Assembly (NCBI GenBank): GCA_046294845.1
Contig: JBKBNU010000001.1
Location: 310,001-374,000 of the forward strand
Origin: Micavibrio_C sp046294845
Lineage (GTDB): Bacteria; Pseudomonadota; Alphaproteobacteria; Micavibrionales; Micavibrionaceae
Length of the DNA stretch: 64,000 bases
Direction: 5' to 3'
Below are positions 42,063-51,035 of the stretch, in pieces. How positions within the stretch are numbered: the first letter of the stretch is position 1; each line of letters starts with the position of its first letter. Both the position numbers and the translations under genes were made by a program. The notes under the pieces are model-generated. The model was not told where the DNA came from, did no database searches, and was given only the letters and a program-made list of their open reading frames with translations.

Positions 42063-43140
42063 GGGTAAAATCCCTCTCACTTAATCTGGCGCGCACAACC
42101 TGACCCTTATCGGAAAGGAGCAGTACTGGTGCATCTCTCAAAGCGTAAACATTCATGCCATCGGCAGAAGAAACCGAACCATCCCAAGCCGGAGACAGCA
42201 GGGTCATAGGCGTACGCACATACGTTGTACCCCCAATACGGTAAGCTGTCGTACGACCATCGACACCCTCAACGGCCAGCTTCTCAGAGCCTCTGGGCGC
42301 AACACCTTCAAGCACAGCATTCAAATCTTTGCCACCTGCGGAAATAGTGACAGGGGCACTGCTTGAAATGAGCGACGGCTTAGCATACGGGCCCTTTTGA
42401 CCAACACGGGCGTCAAAGCGGTAATGAACCATCTCGCGCTGTGTTTCGAGCGTAAAAGAAATAGGGGTTCTCATTTCCAGCAACTGTACGGAGATATTTC
42501 CGTATGCAAAATCGGACATCGGAGAAATACCCAAACGGTTCCCACCCGGCTCCGAGCGAATAACTTCAAAATTCCCAGCCCAGCTCAGATCCTGCATCGG
42601 CCAAGGCTCGCCCGTTATATCGACAAAATTAATAATTGTGACATGGCCGGTAGCCAGTTTGATAACAGGCGGTGTTGTACCGGGATCAAGAACAATATCC
42701 TGCGTAACAATTTCCGGCTTCGGATAAGGGTAAACAGGGGTCTCTACAGCCTGACGGGTACGGTCATAGCGTTTGAGCAATTCACGAATTTCATCAGGAT
42801 TAAGGGGGATCAAACCTGTGATTGCCGCATTAAAGGCCTGCTTGCGTATCTCGGCTTCGATTTGTTCCGGTGTCTTTGTGACTTCCACAGGAGCGGGAGC
42901 AAACGGGTTGGCCGGAGCCCGGGTCGTTGCGCTGCCAGCACCCGCATCAGCCGGCAACTGAAGACCAGGAGCCCGCGGGCTGACGGTCTCAGGAGAAGGC
43001 AAGGCTGAATCATCATTACCATCAGCCGGCAGCTCAAACGTCAGATCCTGCGCAAATGCCGGTTTAAGAGCCAAAGGTCCTGCAAGAACCAAAATGGCTA
43101 CAGCCCCTAGGGCAAGTCCCAGCTTATTCATATTCAACAT
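42052..43140 (-). CDS. icmK: Type IVB outer-membrane core protein DotH/IcmK
   Basis: 362 residues, equal to Legionella IcmK (about 360). Signal peptide ending PAFA before QDLTFELP. Ala/Pro-rich spacer, then EIRELLKRYDRTRQAVE and the conserved domain with VIKLATGHVTIINFVDITGEPWP, where VirB9-like proteins have their first beta domain, and a C-terminal domain with GRTTAYRIGGTTYVRTP. Forms the outer-membrane ring with DotC and DotD and needs them for localisation. AGGTGAG precedes the ATG at 43140. Confidence 0.92.
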   Translation of the reverse strand: MLNMNKLGLALGAVAILVLAGPLALKPAFAQDLTFELPADGNDDSALPSPETVSPRAPGLQLPADAGAGSATTRAPANPFAPAPVEVTKTPEQIEAEIRKQAFNAAITGLIPLNPDEIRELLKRYDRTRQAVETPVYPYPKPEIVTQDIVLDPGTTPPVIKLATGHVTIINFVDITGEPWPMQDLSWAGNFEVIRSEPGGNRLGISPMSDFAYGNISVQLLEMRTPISFTLETQREMVHYRFDARVGQKGPYAKPSLISSSAPVTISAGGKDLNAVLEGVAPRGSEKLAVEGVDGRTTAYRIGGTTYVRTPMTLLSPAWDGSVSSADGMNVYALRDAPVLLLSDKGQVVRARLSERDFTHDE

Positions 43141-43196
43141 CTCTCACCTATCCACCTGCATCAGGTCCCGAATTCCCTTAGATTTCCCGTCCAGAA

Positions 43197-43943
43197 TTAA
43201 CGGGAAGCCGCAATCCACTGCTCAATACCAACCCCGTTCGGACTCTCGAGACGAGGCACCCTGACAATAACAAGCGTTACCAGAAGGTTATCTGTTCTGG
43301 TTTTTGCCCCCGCCTGATATGTCAGCGACATTGGTAATTGTACAACCCACTGATAGCGACCTCTAACCAGCCCTTCTGACTGGATTACAGGGGCGCCGGT
43401 AGGGGCAGCCGTAATAACTTGCTGGCTAGCTTCAACTGTTTCAATAATACGGGCACGTTGCAGAGCAGAGGAGAAGCTTTCCCAGCCCTTACGTGTAAAA
43501 TTGCGCGATGATTCCTGCAGGCGGCGGCGGTAATCATTGAAACCAAAAGTCATAACTTCCGTAGCGGCTTGCGCTACCCATGACATAAGGGCAGGGGAGC
43601 TCAGGTTAGGCTCGCTCAAAGGTGCCATCGGAATTAAACGGCCATCTTCTGTAGTTGCAAAATAGCGATATTCCATTTTGTTGGTTTTAACGATGTAAAC
43701 CATAACAGCGATTTGCGCGACAATCACCATCACCAGAAGCAGCATAACCCGCAGCATGGTCCTGTAGCCATCACGATAGAATTCGTTACGAACCACAACA
43801 GCGCCCAGATTCCCCAGCGCGGGGGGTTGCTCTTCACCCGGAGCGGCCCCAGATGTATCTCGCGGGGCGCGTCCGGCCTGCCTTGCACCCGAAGGCGCAG
43901 GACGGCGGGGAGGCTGTGATCTTGCTGGTCTTTCGGTCGCCAT
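43197..43943 (-). CDS. icmL: Type IVB inner-membrane protein DotI/IcmL
   Basis: 248 residues (Legionella 212). A Pro/Arg-rich cytoplasmic N-terminus of about 45 residues, then VVVRNEFYRDGYRTMLRVMLLL leading into one membrane helix (about 65-85), and a periplasmic VirB8-like domain with YRYFATTEDGRLIPMAPL. All are IcmL hallmarks. It is an inner-membrane platform subunit. First gene of icmL-K-E-G; a hairpin with a U-run lies 70-100 bases upstream. Confidence 0.93.
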   Translation of the reverse strand: MATERPARSQPPRRPAPSGARQAGRAPRDTSGAAPGEEQPPALGNLGAVVVRNEFYRDGYRTMLRVMLLLVMVIVAQIAVMVYIVKTNKMEYRYFATTEDGRLIPMAPLSEPNLSSPALMSWVAQAATEVMTFGFNDYRRRLQESSRNFTRKGWESFSSALQRARIIETVEASQQVITAAPTGAPVIQSEGLVRGRYQWVVQLPMSLTYQAGAKTRTDNLLVTLVIVRVPRLESPNGVGIEQWIAASR

Positions 43944-44007
43944 CAGATGCTCTCGAAGTTAGAAACCCTAACAGGTCCACCCCAAGGTAGGCCCTATTAG
44001 ATGAAAA

Positions 44008-44040
44008 AATTGCCTGATTCGGGTATTTTCTCCCGAATCA
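44008..44040 (-). promoter_or_regulatory. Perfect inverted repeat with U-run in the icmL leader: attenuator or operator
   Basis: TGATTCGGG (44015-44023) and CCCGAATCA (44032-44040), 8-base spacer. On the minus strand the stem is followed four bases later by a run of six T. It lies in the 265-bp gap between divergent icmL and the paralogue array, so it may be a transcription attenuator of the icm operon or a shared operator. The rest of the gap (43944-44208) holds only a weak promoter candidate for the array (CTGAAA 44081-44086, 16 bases, TATACT 44103-44108). Confidence 0.55.
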
Positions 44041-44208
44041 TAAATACTTATCTAACAGAAATTTTACCCCTTTACCAAGCCTGAAAAAGGACTCATCATC
44101 GCTATACTTATTATTATGTCATATGTAATAGGTTTTGCTTCTTTCTCCGTCCTGCAGAAAAATAGTTTAATTTTCCTCTCCGAAAGCCTGTACCTTTGAA
44201 AAGGTAAT

Positions 44209-45597
44209 ATGATAAAATTAAAAGACTGTGTAGTTAAGTATAAGAGATTGCGGGGTTTTTTCAGTATGACTCACTCTGCCAGAGAACGGCAAGAGGTCAT
44301 GAAGGTGTTGCCTGATCAGGTAACGCCCCGTCGTTTTGCGTTTTTAAAACGCCGATCCGTCAGAATCATCTTTCTTGTAATGGTATTGCTGGGTGGTTTC
44401 TTTATAAGCGCCCCCACCAAAAAAGCCCAAGCCTGCGGCGACTATTGTGTTTGTGAAATCGCTTTCCATTCCGTCTTCCGCACTCAGCTGGTTTTTGAAA
44501 GTCTGGCTACCAATGCTTGGATTGTTCTGCAATTCGAATTGCATCGTGAAATTTTCTGGGAAGACTGGATGTGGCGCTACAACATCGGTAACGCCCTGAT
44601 GATGTGGACACAGGAACTGGCAAACGCCGCCATGACAGAAATGTTTGCGATCGGCGCTTTCTTTGACGCTAAACACCAGATGGAAACGCAAAGACTGCTA
44701 CAAACAAAGATGGCTGATGCGCAGCGTGATTACCGACCCGATACAGGTATGTGTACCATTGGGACTGTCGCGCGCGGCCTTGGCTACACCACCAGAAATG
44801 CCGAGGACGTTGCTCATACTATTACACAAAATAACATCGACCGTTTCACAATGACCCGTAACGGATCGGCAGGTTTTGGTCCTTCAGGGGATAAAGAAGC
44901 GCGCTTCCTGCAAATTCGCCAGCGCTTCTGCGATCCGCGGGACAATAATGGTTCGATGGCTGTCTATGTATGCCGTACAGCCCCCGGCGTAGGCACCCGT
45001 AACAAAGATGTTGATTTTGGCAGAACTGTTCTGGAGCCCTTAACCATCAATGCTGATGCCATGAATGATGTGATGGCTTTGGCCTCCTACCTTTATGCCC
45101 ACAATATTCCAGCGCCTTTCCCTGACACCTTGTTCGAATCAGAACGTGGTAAATCGTATGCCCTTGATATGCGTTCAATCGCAGCCAAGCGCTCGATTGC
45201 TACATATTCTTTTGGCAGCATCGTTGGTCAGAAAGCTGAAGGCAGTGCTGCCTCCGCCGGAAACAGACAATATCTTCGCAATGTCCTGACCAATCTGGGT
45301 GTACCAACGACCGAAGCCGAACAGATGATCGGCGATCGCCCCAGCTATTACGCCCAGATGGAGCTTCTGACCAAGAAAATCTTCCAGCAGCCTGCTTTTT
45401 ATGTGAACCTTTATGAAGCGCCCGCAAACGTAGAGCGCAAAAGTGCTGCTATCCAAGCCCTGCGTCTGTCCCAGGATATGGATAAATTTAACAGTGTACT
45501 GCGCAGCGAGCAGGCTCTTTCCGCACTCTTGGAACTGTATATCGAAGATATTCAGAAAGAAGTGATCAACCTTGATGGTAATTCGCAGGATAGGTAA
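44209..45597 (+). CDS. Secreted paralogue 1 of 5, unknown family, divergent from icmL
   Basis: 462 residues from ATG at 44209 (AAAAGG 6 bases upstream); starts at 44266 or 44299 give a more normal signal peptide and remain possible. A hydrophobic helix (IIFLVMVLLGGFFISA) ends in TKKAQA before a Cys-rich start (CGDYCVCE). Shared family blocks: FAIGAFFDAKHQMETQ; MCTIGTVARGLG; RFCDPRD; DVDFGRTV; ALASYLYAHNIP; DMRSIAAKRSIA then IVGQKA; and the best conserved, PSYYAQMELLTKKIFQQPAFYVNLYE with LRSEQALSALLELY near the C-terminus. Mostly helical. No enzyme motif recognised. Its TAA overlaps the next ATG by one base. Confidence 0.82.
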   Translation: MIKLKDCVVKYKRLRGFFSMTHSARERQEVMKVLPDQVTPRRFAFLKRRSVRIIFLVMVLLGGFFISAPTKKAQACGDYCVCEIAFHSVFRTQLVFESLATNAWIVLQFELHREIFWEDWMWRYNIGNALMMWTQELANAAMTEMFAIGAFFDAKHQMETQRLLQTKMADAQRDYRPDTGMCTIGTVARGLGYTTRNAEDVAHTITQNNIDRFTMTRNGSAGFGPSGDKEARFLQIRQRFCDPRDNNGSMAVYVCRTAPGVGTRNKDVDFGRTVLEPLTINADAMNDVMALASYLYAHNIPAPFPDTLFESERGKSYALDMRSIAAKRSIATYSFGSIVGQKAEGSAASAGNRQYLRNVLTNLGVPTTEAEQMIGDRPSYYAQMELLTKKIFQQPAFYVNLYEAPANVERKSAAIQALRLSQDMDKFNSVLRSEQALSALLELYIEDIQKEVINLDGNSQDR

Positions 45598-46916
45598 TGG
45601 TCATGGGGAAAAACATCACATCACACATCAAGCTTTTGGGATTGGCCGCTTTACTCAGCCTGATAATTGCCGCGCCACAAAAAGCGCAAGCCATTTGTGT
45701 TCTGTGCACCGATTTGATGTCCGAAAATTCCGACACACGTGATTTGATGAATGACGAGCATGATGAAACACGCGAGCACTTCAACGCCGAGTTTGATTCA
45801 TGGGAAGAATGGCTTGAGAATACATTCACCCCGCCGTGGCTTGAGCCGCTATATGATATGGCAGAGCAAATGACCACAACAATGGTCTATCAGGTTTTTG
45901 CCATCGGCACCCTGCTGGATGCCAAGCAGGAACTTGAAGTACAGCGCATACTGCAAAAGCGCGTAGCCGAAGCACAACGTGACTATCAGCCCAGTGTCGG
46001 GGTATGTTCAATCGGCACAACGATCCGCTCACTGGCGACAGCTGAAAGACGCGCGGAAACAACAACCTTTGTATTGAGCCAACGCGCACAAGACCGTCAG
46101 CTTGGCAACATGCATGCTGCTGCCGCGGGCGGCAGAGATGCAGATATTAAAGCCCGTATCGAACAAATGCGCGCGCGTTATTGCGATACACGGGATGCCA
46201 ACAACCAGTTTGATGATGTGTGTGGATCCGGTAATGGTGGCCGTCAGGCAACTCTTAACAAAGATCTGGATTACACCAGAACTGTGGAAACGCCCCGCAC
46301 TCTAAATATCGATTTTACAGACACAACAGCCACAGACGATGAAATTGATGTTCTGGCGCTCGCCAGCAACCTCTATTCCCATGATATTCCCGACAGAATA
46401 AAAGAGAAATTTTACAATATGGCCGATGAAACAACGGAAGTGGACAGGATCGCCACTCTGCTTGATCAAAGGTCGATTGTTGCCAAGCGCAGCATTGCCG
46501 AACACTCCTATAACACTATTGTTGGCATGAAGGCCTATGGCAGCCCCGATTCAGGTGACCCCCTTATCGGCAGCTCTGTTGACACCACCCAATATCTGCG
46601 TGTTGTCCTTGAGCAGCTGGGCATGTCTGCCGCCGACATCACGAACTTCCTCGGTGAACAACCAAGCTATTTTGCCCAAATGGAAGTCATCACGAAGAAA
46701 GCCTTCCAACAGCCGGGTTTCTATGCCGACCTGTATGACAAACCCACCAACGTGGACAGAAAAAAAGTCGCCTTGCAGGCCATCAGCCTGATGCAGGATT
46801 TTGATACCTGGCAAAGCTATCTGCGGACTGAGGCCATGCTTTCGGTATTACTCGAGCTTGAAGTTGAAAAATATCAAGGTGCCGTTGAAATCGGCAGCAC
46901 CAGAGGGAACCGTTAA
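45597..46916 (+). CDS. Secreted paralogue 2 of 5, unknown family
   Basis: 439 residues; ATG at 45597 shares one base with the previous stop (TAATG) and has AGGA 6 bases upstream. Signal peptide ends QKAQA before ICVLCTD, so two Cys follow the cleavage site. Acidic helical segment (about 40-75), then the family blocks: VFAIGTLLDAKQELEVQ, VCSIGTTIRSLATAERR, RYCDTRDANN, KDLDYTRTV, DVLALASNLYSHDIP, DQRSIVAKRSIA, IVGMKAYGS, QPSYFAQMEVITKKAFQQPGFY and LRTEAMLSVLLELE. This member gives the clearest consensus. Function unknown; periplasmic or exported location expected. Confidence 0.85.
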   Translation: MVMGKNITSHIKLLGLAALLSLIIAAPQKAQAICVLCTDLMSENSDTRDLMNDEHDETREHFNAEFDSWEEWLENTFTPPWLEPLYDMAEQMTTTMVYQVFAIGTLLDAKQELEVQRILQKRVAEAQRDYQPSVGVCSIGTTIRSLATAERRAETTTFVLSQRAQDRQLGNMHAAAAGGRDADIKARIEQMRARYCDTRDANNQFDDVCGSGNGGRQATLNKDLDYTRTVETPRTLNIDFTDTTATDDEIDVLALASNLYSHDIPDRIKEKFYNMADETTEVDRIATLLDQRSIVAKRSIAEHSYNTIVGMKAYGSPDSGDPLIGSSVDTTQYLRVVLEQLGMSAADITNFLGEQPSYFAQMEVITKKAFQQPGFYADLYDKPTNVDRKKVALQAISLMQDFDTWQSYLRTEAMLSVLLELEVEKYQGAVEIGSTRGNR

Positions 46917-48277
46917 TGTTTGCGAACAAAACACATTCGGGTCTGCTTAAATCAAGCCTTCGCAAGCTGGCGCTGGTTTCTTTTGCTATTACCGCCCTTG
47001 CCGTGACAATCATAATACCCCGTCAGGAAGCGCAGGCCACAGGCTGCTGCCCAAATAATTCGGCCTGTACCGAGATCCAGAACGCCATTTCACAGGCGAT
47101 GGAAACTGCCCTGCATGAAGCCCTGCGCGCCAACATCACGCAGCAATTTGTTTACCAGCAGCGCTGGTTCATGTTTGATTTCTTCAGAACCCATATTTTG
47201 CCAGCCATGATGAACATGGCCGAGCAATTAACCACCACAGGGGAAGCCCAGGTCTTCACCTTTGGGGCTATTCTGGATGCCAAAGAAACTCTGGAAACAG
47301 AGCGCCTGATACAGGAAAAAACCGCACAGGCACACCGTGATTATATTCCGGATGTCGGCATGTGTACAATTGGTACGGCAGCCCAAAGCCTCGCGGCATC
47401 CGACAGGACAGGCGAATACACAGCCATCGCACTGAACAAGCGGATGATTGACCGCCAAATGAATATACAAGGCACATCAGCCTTTCAGGGTAGCAGCACA
47501 GACGTTGAAGCCAGAATTAGACAATTCCGGGACCGCTTCTGTGACCGCCACAGCAATACAGGCAACACAACAAATCTTTGCAATGCCAGTGCTGGTCCCT
47601 TTATTAACCGTGATATCGACTATGCCGCTACAGTCGGTCTGCGCCGCACGTTGAATTTGAACCTGACAAACGGCAGTGCTGCCGCACCCGATACAGATGA
47701 CGAAAATATTATAGCGCTCGCAAGTAATCTTTACGGCAACCGTGTCTTTGAGAGATTTTCTGTGCCAACAGATATCAATATGACACCTGCCGAATATTGG
47801 CAGCACGGACAATTGGCGTGGTATCTGGATCGTCGCTCCATCACGGCCAAACGCAATGTTGCACAGAACTCTTTTAATGCCATCGTGGGTATGAAAGCCG
47901 CAGGATCATCACCAGCCGCCAACGCCGGTAATTATCTATATGCCGTCTTCTCACAACTGGGCGTTTCAGATAATGCTGAGGCGCGGCAGATGCTGGGAGC
48001 GAATCCCAGTTACTATGCCCTATTAGAGGTTATAGCCCAAAAAATTTACCAAGACCCAGAGTTCTATACAAACCTATACGACTCGCCAACAAATGTTCTG
48101 CGCAAGAAAGTTGCTATGCAAGCCATCGATCTGATGCTTGATCGTGACACTTTCAAGAGCGAGCTCAGAACCGAAGCCTTGCTAAGCGTCTTGCTGGAAA
48201 CAGAGATGATTGGATACCAGAAAGATCTGGAGAAAAATCTCAACAATATGACCGACCAGGAAAGGTTGGTACCGTAA
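46916..48277 (+). CDS. Secreted paralogue 3 of 5, unknown family
   Basis: 453 residues; TAATG overlap with paralogue 2 and AGAGGGA 8 bases before the ATG. Signal peptide ends QEAQA before TGCCPNNSAC (three Cys). Family blocks: VFTFGAILDAKETLETE, MCTIGTAAQSLAASDR, RFCDRHS, RDIDYAATV, ALASNLYGNRVF, DRRSITAKRNVA, IVGMKAAGS, NPSYYALLEVIAQKIYQDPEFYTNLYD, LRTEALLSVLLETE. It differs from the others in the Gln/Met changes around PSYYA-LLEV, but is otherwise collinear. Confidence 0.85.
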   Translation: MFANKTHSGLLKSSLRKLALVSFAITALAVTIIIPRQEAQATGCCPNNSACTEIQNAISQAMETALHEALRANITQQFVYQQRWFMFDFFRTHILPAMMNMAEQLTTTGEAQVFTFGAILDAKETLETERLIQEKTAQAHRDYIPDVGMCTIGTAAQSLAASDRTGEYTAIALNKRMIDRQMNIQGTSAFQGSSTDVEARIRQFRDRFCDRHSNTGNTTNLCNASAGPFINRDIDYAATVGLRRTLNLNLTNGSAAAPDTDDENIIALASNLYGNRVFERFSVPTDINMTPAEYWQHGQLAWYLDRRSITAKRNVAQNSFNAIVGMKAAGSSPAANAGNYLYAVFSQLGVSDNAEARQMLGANPSYYALLEVIAQKIYQDPEFYTNLYDSPTNVLRKKVAMQAIDLMLDRDTFKSELRTEALLSVLLETEMIGYQKDLEKNLNNMTDQERLVP

Positions 48278-49698
48278 TGGCAATTAAAACATATCGTCAT
48301 TTCGAGAATTTTATCCTGCGTCCGTTTTTGGCGTCCTTTATGATATGGGGATTGCTGCTTTGTGCTTTGCTGGTAACGGTACCGGCGAAGAAAGCGCTAG
48401 CGATCTGTTTTTGTGATGGCTGCCCCTGTTCGGCCAACGAGTATGCCGACAATACAGCCGAAAATTCGTCACTTCACAATGAAACCCGATTTGATGAGTT
48501 CGGGTTTGTGCTGCCTCTGCCTTACTATGCCTATGATACGAACGGCTTTATCCCGATTGAAGGAGAACCGCAGGGTCTGGAACGTATCGGCGAGCATCAG
48601 GAGTTTGTGTGGCAGCTATGGTTTGATAATTTCCTGCCGTGGTGGATGTATATGTCGCAACAGCTCACGCAAAACGTGATGTGGCACACATTTGCAATTG
48701 GCACATTCATCGACGCCAAGCACCAGCTGGAATCGCAGGCATTATTCCAGGAGCGGCTGGCAGAAATTCACAAGCGCTACCAGCCCAGTGTAGGAATGTG
48801 CGTATTTGGCACAAATGTACGAAGCCTTGCCGCATCTGAACGCCAGAGCGATCTTACGACCCACACTATGAACGAGCGCCAAATCCAGCGTCAACTGAAC
48901 AGGGAAGGCAGCCTTGGCCAGCAGGGTAACGATATCGATGTTCAGGGGCGCGCCATTTTCTTCATGCGTCAGGTTTGTGATCGTTTTGATAACAACGCAA
49001 TTTACGATGACTCATTTTCAGGCTTTAGAGCCTTGTGCGAAACGGGCCCTCGCACAAATGGCACTGTTAACATGGATGTTGATTTTACAAGACTGGTGAT
49101 GCTGCCCCGTACATTGGATGTAGATTTTATCAACCCTGCCGACCCGCAAAACCAGCGCGCCCGTCAGGTTTACGCCCTTGCCGCCAATCTTTATGGCACA
49201 AAAACCTTAAGCATGCCGAACATCAGCACCGAGAACGATAAATCCAATGAAAGCAAGATGCTGGATTTGCGCTCGGTCATCGCCAAACGTAGCGTGGCTC
49301 AAGCCCCTTATAATGCCCTTGTAGGCCTTAAGGCACGCGGCACATCCATTAGTAACAGCAGTACCCTCGATTACATGGCCCGCCTGCTTGAGGAATTGGG
49401 TATGAGCAATGCTGATGCCCGCACATTTATTGGTGAGCGCCCCAGCTATTATGCCCAGTTGGAACTTCTGGCCAAAAAAATCTATCAGAATCCCGATTTC
49501 TATCGTGAATTATATGACCGCCCCGAAAATACGAAGCGCAAGAGTGTAGCCATGAGTGCTATTGCCTCTATGCTCGATCGCGAGATTTATGACAGCCAGC
49601 TTCGTGCCGAGGCCATTATGTCGGAACTTCTGGAGATGAAACTGATCACAAGTCAGGAAATGGTTGAAGACTCGGCAACCAGAAAGTCGGATAAATAA
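48277..49698 (+). CDS. Secreted paralogue 4 of 5, unknown family
   Basis: 473 residues, the longest of the array; TAATG overlap with paralogue 3. Signal-like helix ends KKALA before ICFCDGCPC (four Cys in nine residues). A unique 70-residue insertion with aromatic residues (VLPLPYYAYDTNGFIP) precedes the first shared block. Family blocks: TFAIGTFIDAKHQLESQ, MCVFGTNVRSLAASER, QVCDRFDNN, MDVDFTRLV, ALAANLYGTK, DLRSVIAKRSVA, LVGLKARGT, RPSYYAQLELLAKKIYQNPDFYRELYD, LRAEAIMSELLEMK. Function unknown. Confidence 0.85.
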   Translation: MAIKTYRHFENFILRPFLASFMIWGLLLCALLVTVPAKKALAICFCDGCPCSANEYADNTAENSSLHNETRFDEFGFVLPLPYYAYDTNGFIPIEGEPQGLERIGEHQEFVWQLWFDNFLPWWMYMSQQLTQNVMWHTFAIGTFIDAKHQLESQALFQERLAEIHKRYQPSVGMCVFGTNVRSLAASERQSDLTTHTMNERQIQRQLNREGSLGQQGNDIDVQGRAIFFMRQVCDRFDNNAIYDDSFSGFRALCETGPRTNGTVNMDVDFTRLVMLPRTLDVDFINPADPQNQRARQVYALAANLYGTKTLSMPNISTENDKSNESKMLDLRSVIAKRSVAQAPYNALVGLKARGTSISNSSTLDYMARLLEELGMSNADARTFIGERPSYYAQLELLAKKIYQNPDFYRELYDRPENTKRKSVAMSAIASMLDREIYDSQLRAEAIMSELLEMKLITSQEMVEDSATRKSDK

Positions 49699-49699
49699 T

Positions 49700-50929
49700 A
49701 TGATGACAATTACAGGCAAAGAGTTAGGCAAAGGAAGAAAGCTGCTGCTTACCGGCATAGTAGCTGCCTTGCTGACATTTGCCGGTAATGCCTATGCTGA
49801 CCACGAAGGTTCTGATGGTGCCCTCGATCAGGGAACCCAGCAACAGGATCTGGAAGACGCCTTGAATGATAACTGGCTGCCAACCATCCCGGAGATGGCT
49901 GACCAGTTTTCTGCCACCATGATCCATCAGATTTTTGGTATTGGCGCCCTGCTTGATGCCAAGCACCAGTTAGAAACCCAACGTTTGTTAGGTCAGCTGC
50001 GTGCGGAAGCGCACAAGAACTATCGTTCATCCAATCAAATGTGCCGTTATGGTACAAACGTTCGCAGTCTGGCCACAACCGAAGCCCGCGCTTTGGCCAA
50101 TAAAAGTGCCATGTCGCAGGTACTGCAACAGCGCATATTGCTCAAAGGTAACTCCGTTGGTTCTGCGGGCCGTTATAGCGATTTGCGTAGTCGTTTCGAC
50201 CAATTCCGTAGCCTCTATTGCAATCCCGAAGAAAATGACGGCGATCTGTGGAACGAGGCGAATACAAATTCCAGTATATGTTTGACGACTGCCGGTGCTA
50301 CACGCCTCAATAACGATATTGATTATACGCGTATGCTGGATTCCCGCCTTACGGTCGATGTCAATTTTACGGATGCCACACAGACTGACGATGAAACCGA
50401 CCTGATGGCTATGGGCCGTAACCTCTACTCCCACCAGCTGCTGGATCTGCGTGAGGATAACGTTCTGGCCCGTGAAGGCAACCTGCCCAACATCATGAAT
50501 ATGCGTTCTTTGCACGCCATGCGCGGTATCAGTCATAACAGTTTTGCAGAAATAGTCGGGATGAAGGCCGCAGGCTCTGGCACCGTCGGTACCTTTATGC
50601 GCCGGATCATCGAAGAGCTGGATATACCTGCTGCCGAAGTTGACCAGTTTTTAGGGGCTAACCCGAGTTATTTTGCACAAATGGAAGTCCTGACCCGCAA
50701 GATGTACCATAACCCCGATTTCTATACGAACCTGTATACCAGCCCTGAGAACCTGAAACGTACAAGTGTGGCACTACAGGCGCTGCAGATTATGCATGAT
50801 CGGGACCGTTTCGAGGCCAGTCTGCGTCGCGAGATGCTTTTATCATCTATTCTGGAAATGAGAATCCGTGATGCCCAGGAAGTGGGCGAATCACAAATCA
50901 CAGGCCGCGCCAACAGCCGCGGACAATAA
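49700..50929 (+). CDS. Secreted paralogue 5 of 5, unknown family, lacks the N-terminal Cys cluster
   Basis: 409 residues, the shortest; ATG at 49700 lies one base after the previous stop. Signal peptide ends GNAYA before DHEGSDG, and unlike the other four there is no Cys cluster after it. Blocks: IFGIGALLDAKHQLETQ, MCRYGTNVRSLATTE, LYCNPEEND, NDIDYTRML, AMGRNLYSHQLL, NMRSLHAMRGIS, IVGMKAAGS, NPSYFAQMEVLTRKMYHNPDFYTNLYT, LRREMLLSSILEMR. It is the most diverged member in the RSI-AKRSIA block. Last of the array; no terminator is seen before the sigma-54 promoter of flgK. Confidence 0.84.
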   Translation: MMTITGKELGKGRKLLLTGIVAALLTFAGNAYADHEGSDGALDQGTQQQDLEDALNDNWLPTIPEMADQFSATMIHQIFGIGALLDAKHQLETQRLLGQLRAEAHKNYRSSNQMCRYGTNVRSLATTEARALANKSAMSQVLQQRILLKGNSVGSAGRYSDLRSRFDQFRSLYCNPEENDGDLWNEANTNSSICLTTAGATRLNNDIDYTRMLDSRLTVDVNFTDATQTDDETDLMAMGRNLYSHQLLDLREDNVLAREGNLPNIMNMRSLHAMRGISHNSFAEIVGMKAAGSGTVGTFMRRIIEELDIPAAEVDQFLGANPSYFAQMEVLTRKMYHNPDFYTNLYTSPENLKRTSVALQALQIMHDRDRFEASLRREMLLSSILEMRIRDAQEVGESQITGRANSRGQ

Positions 50930-50945
50930 CCTTCCTCCCAGCCTT

Positions 50946-50964
50946 TTGGCACTTTTCTTGCAAA
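50946..50964 (+). promoter_or_regulatory. Sigma-54 promoter upstream of flgK
   Basis: TTGGCACTTTTCTTGCA: GG at 50948-50949 and GC at 50960-50961 with exactly 10 bases between, as in the -24/-12 consensus TGGCAC-N5-TTGC. It lies 72 bases before the flgK start codon. Late flagellar genes of several alphaproteobacteria use sigma-54. Confidence 0.78.
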
Positions 50965-51035
50965 CTCTATTCACAGGATAGATTGGCACCACCCCCAATT
51001 GAGGGCAATGTGCCTTAAGAAAGCAAGGAAATACC

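Noticed and set aside
44209..50929. The five-gene array as an assembly duplication
   Set aside because: The copies differ strongly at the protein and nucleotide level and have distinct N-termini and insertions, so they are old paralogues.
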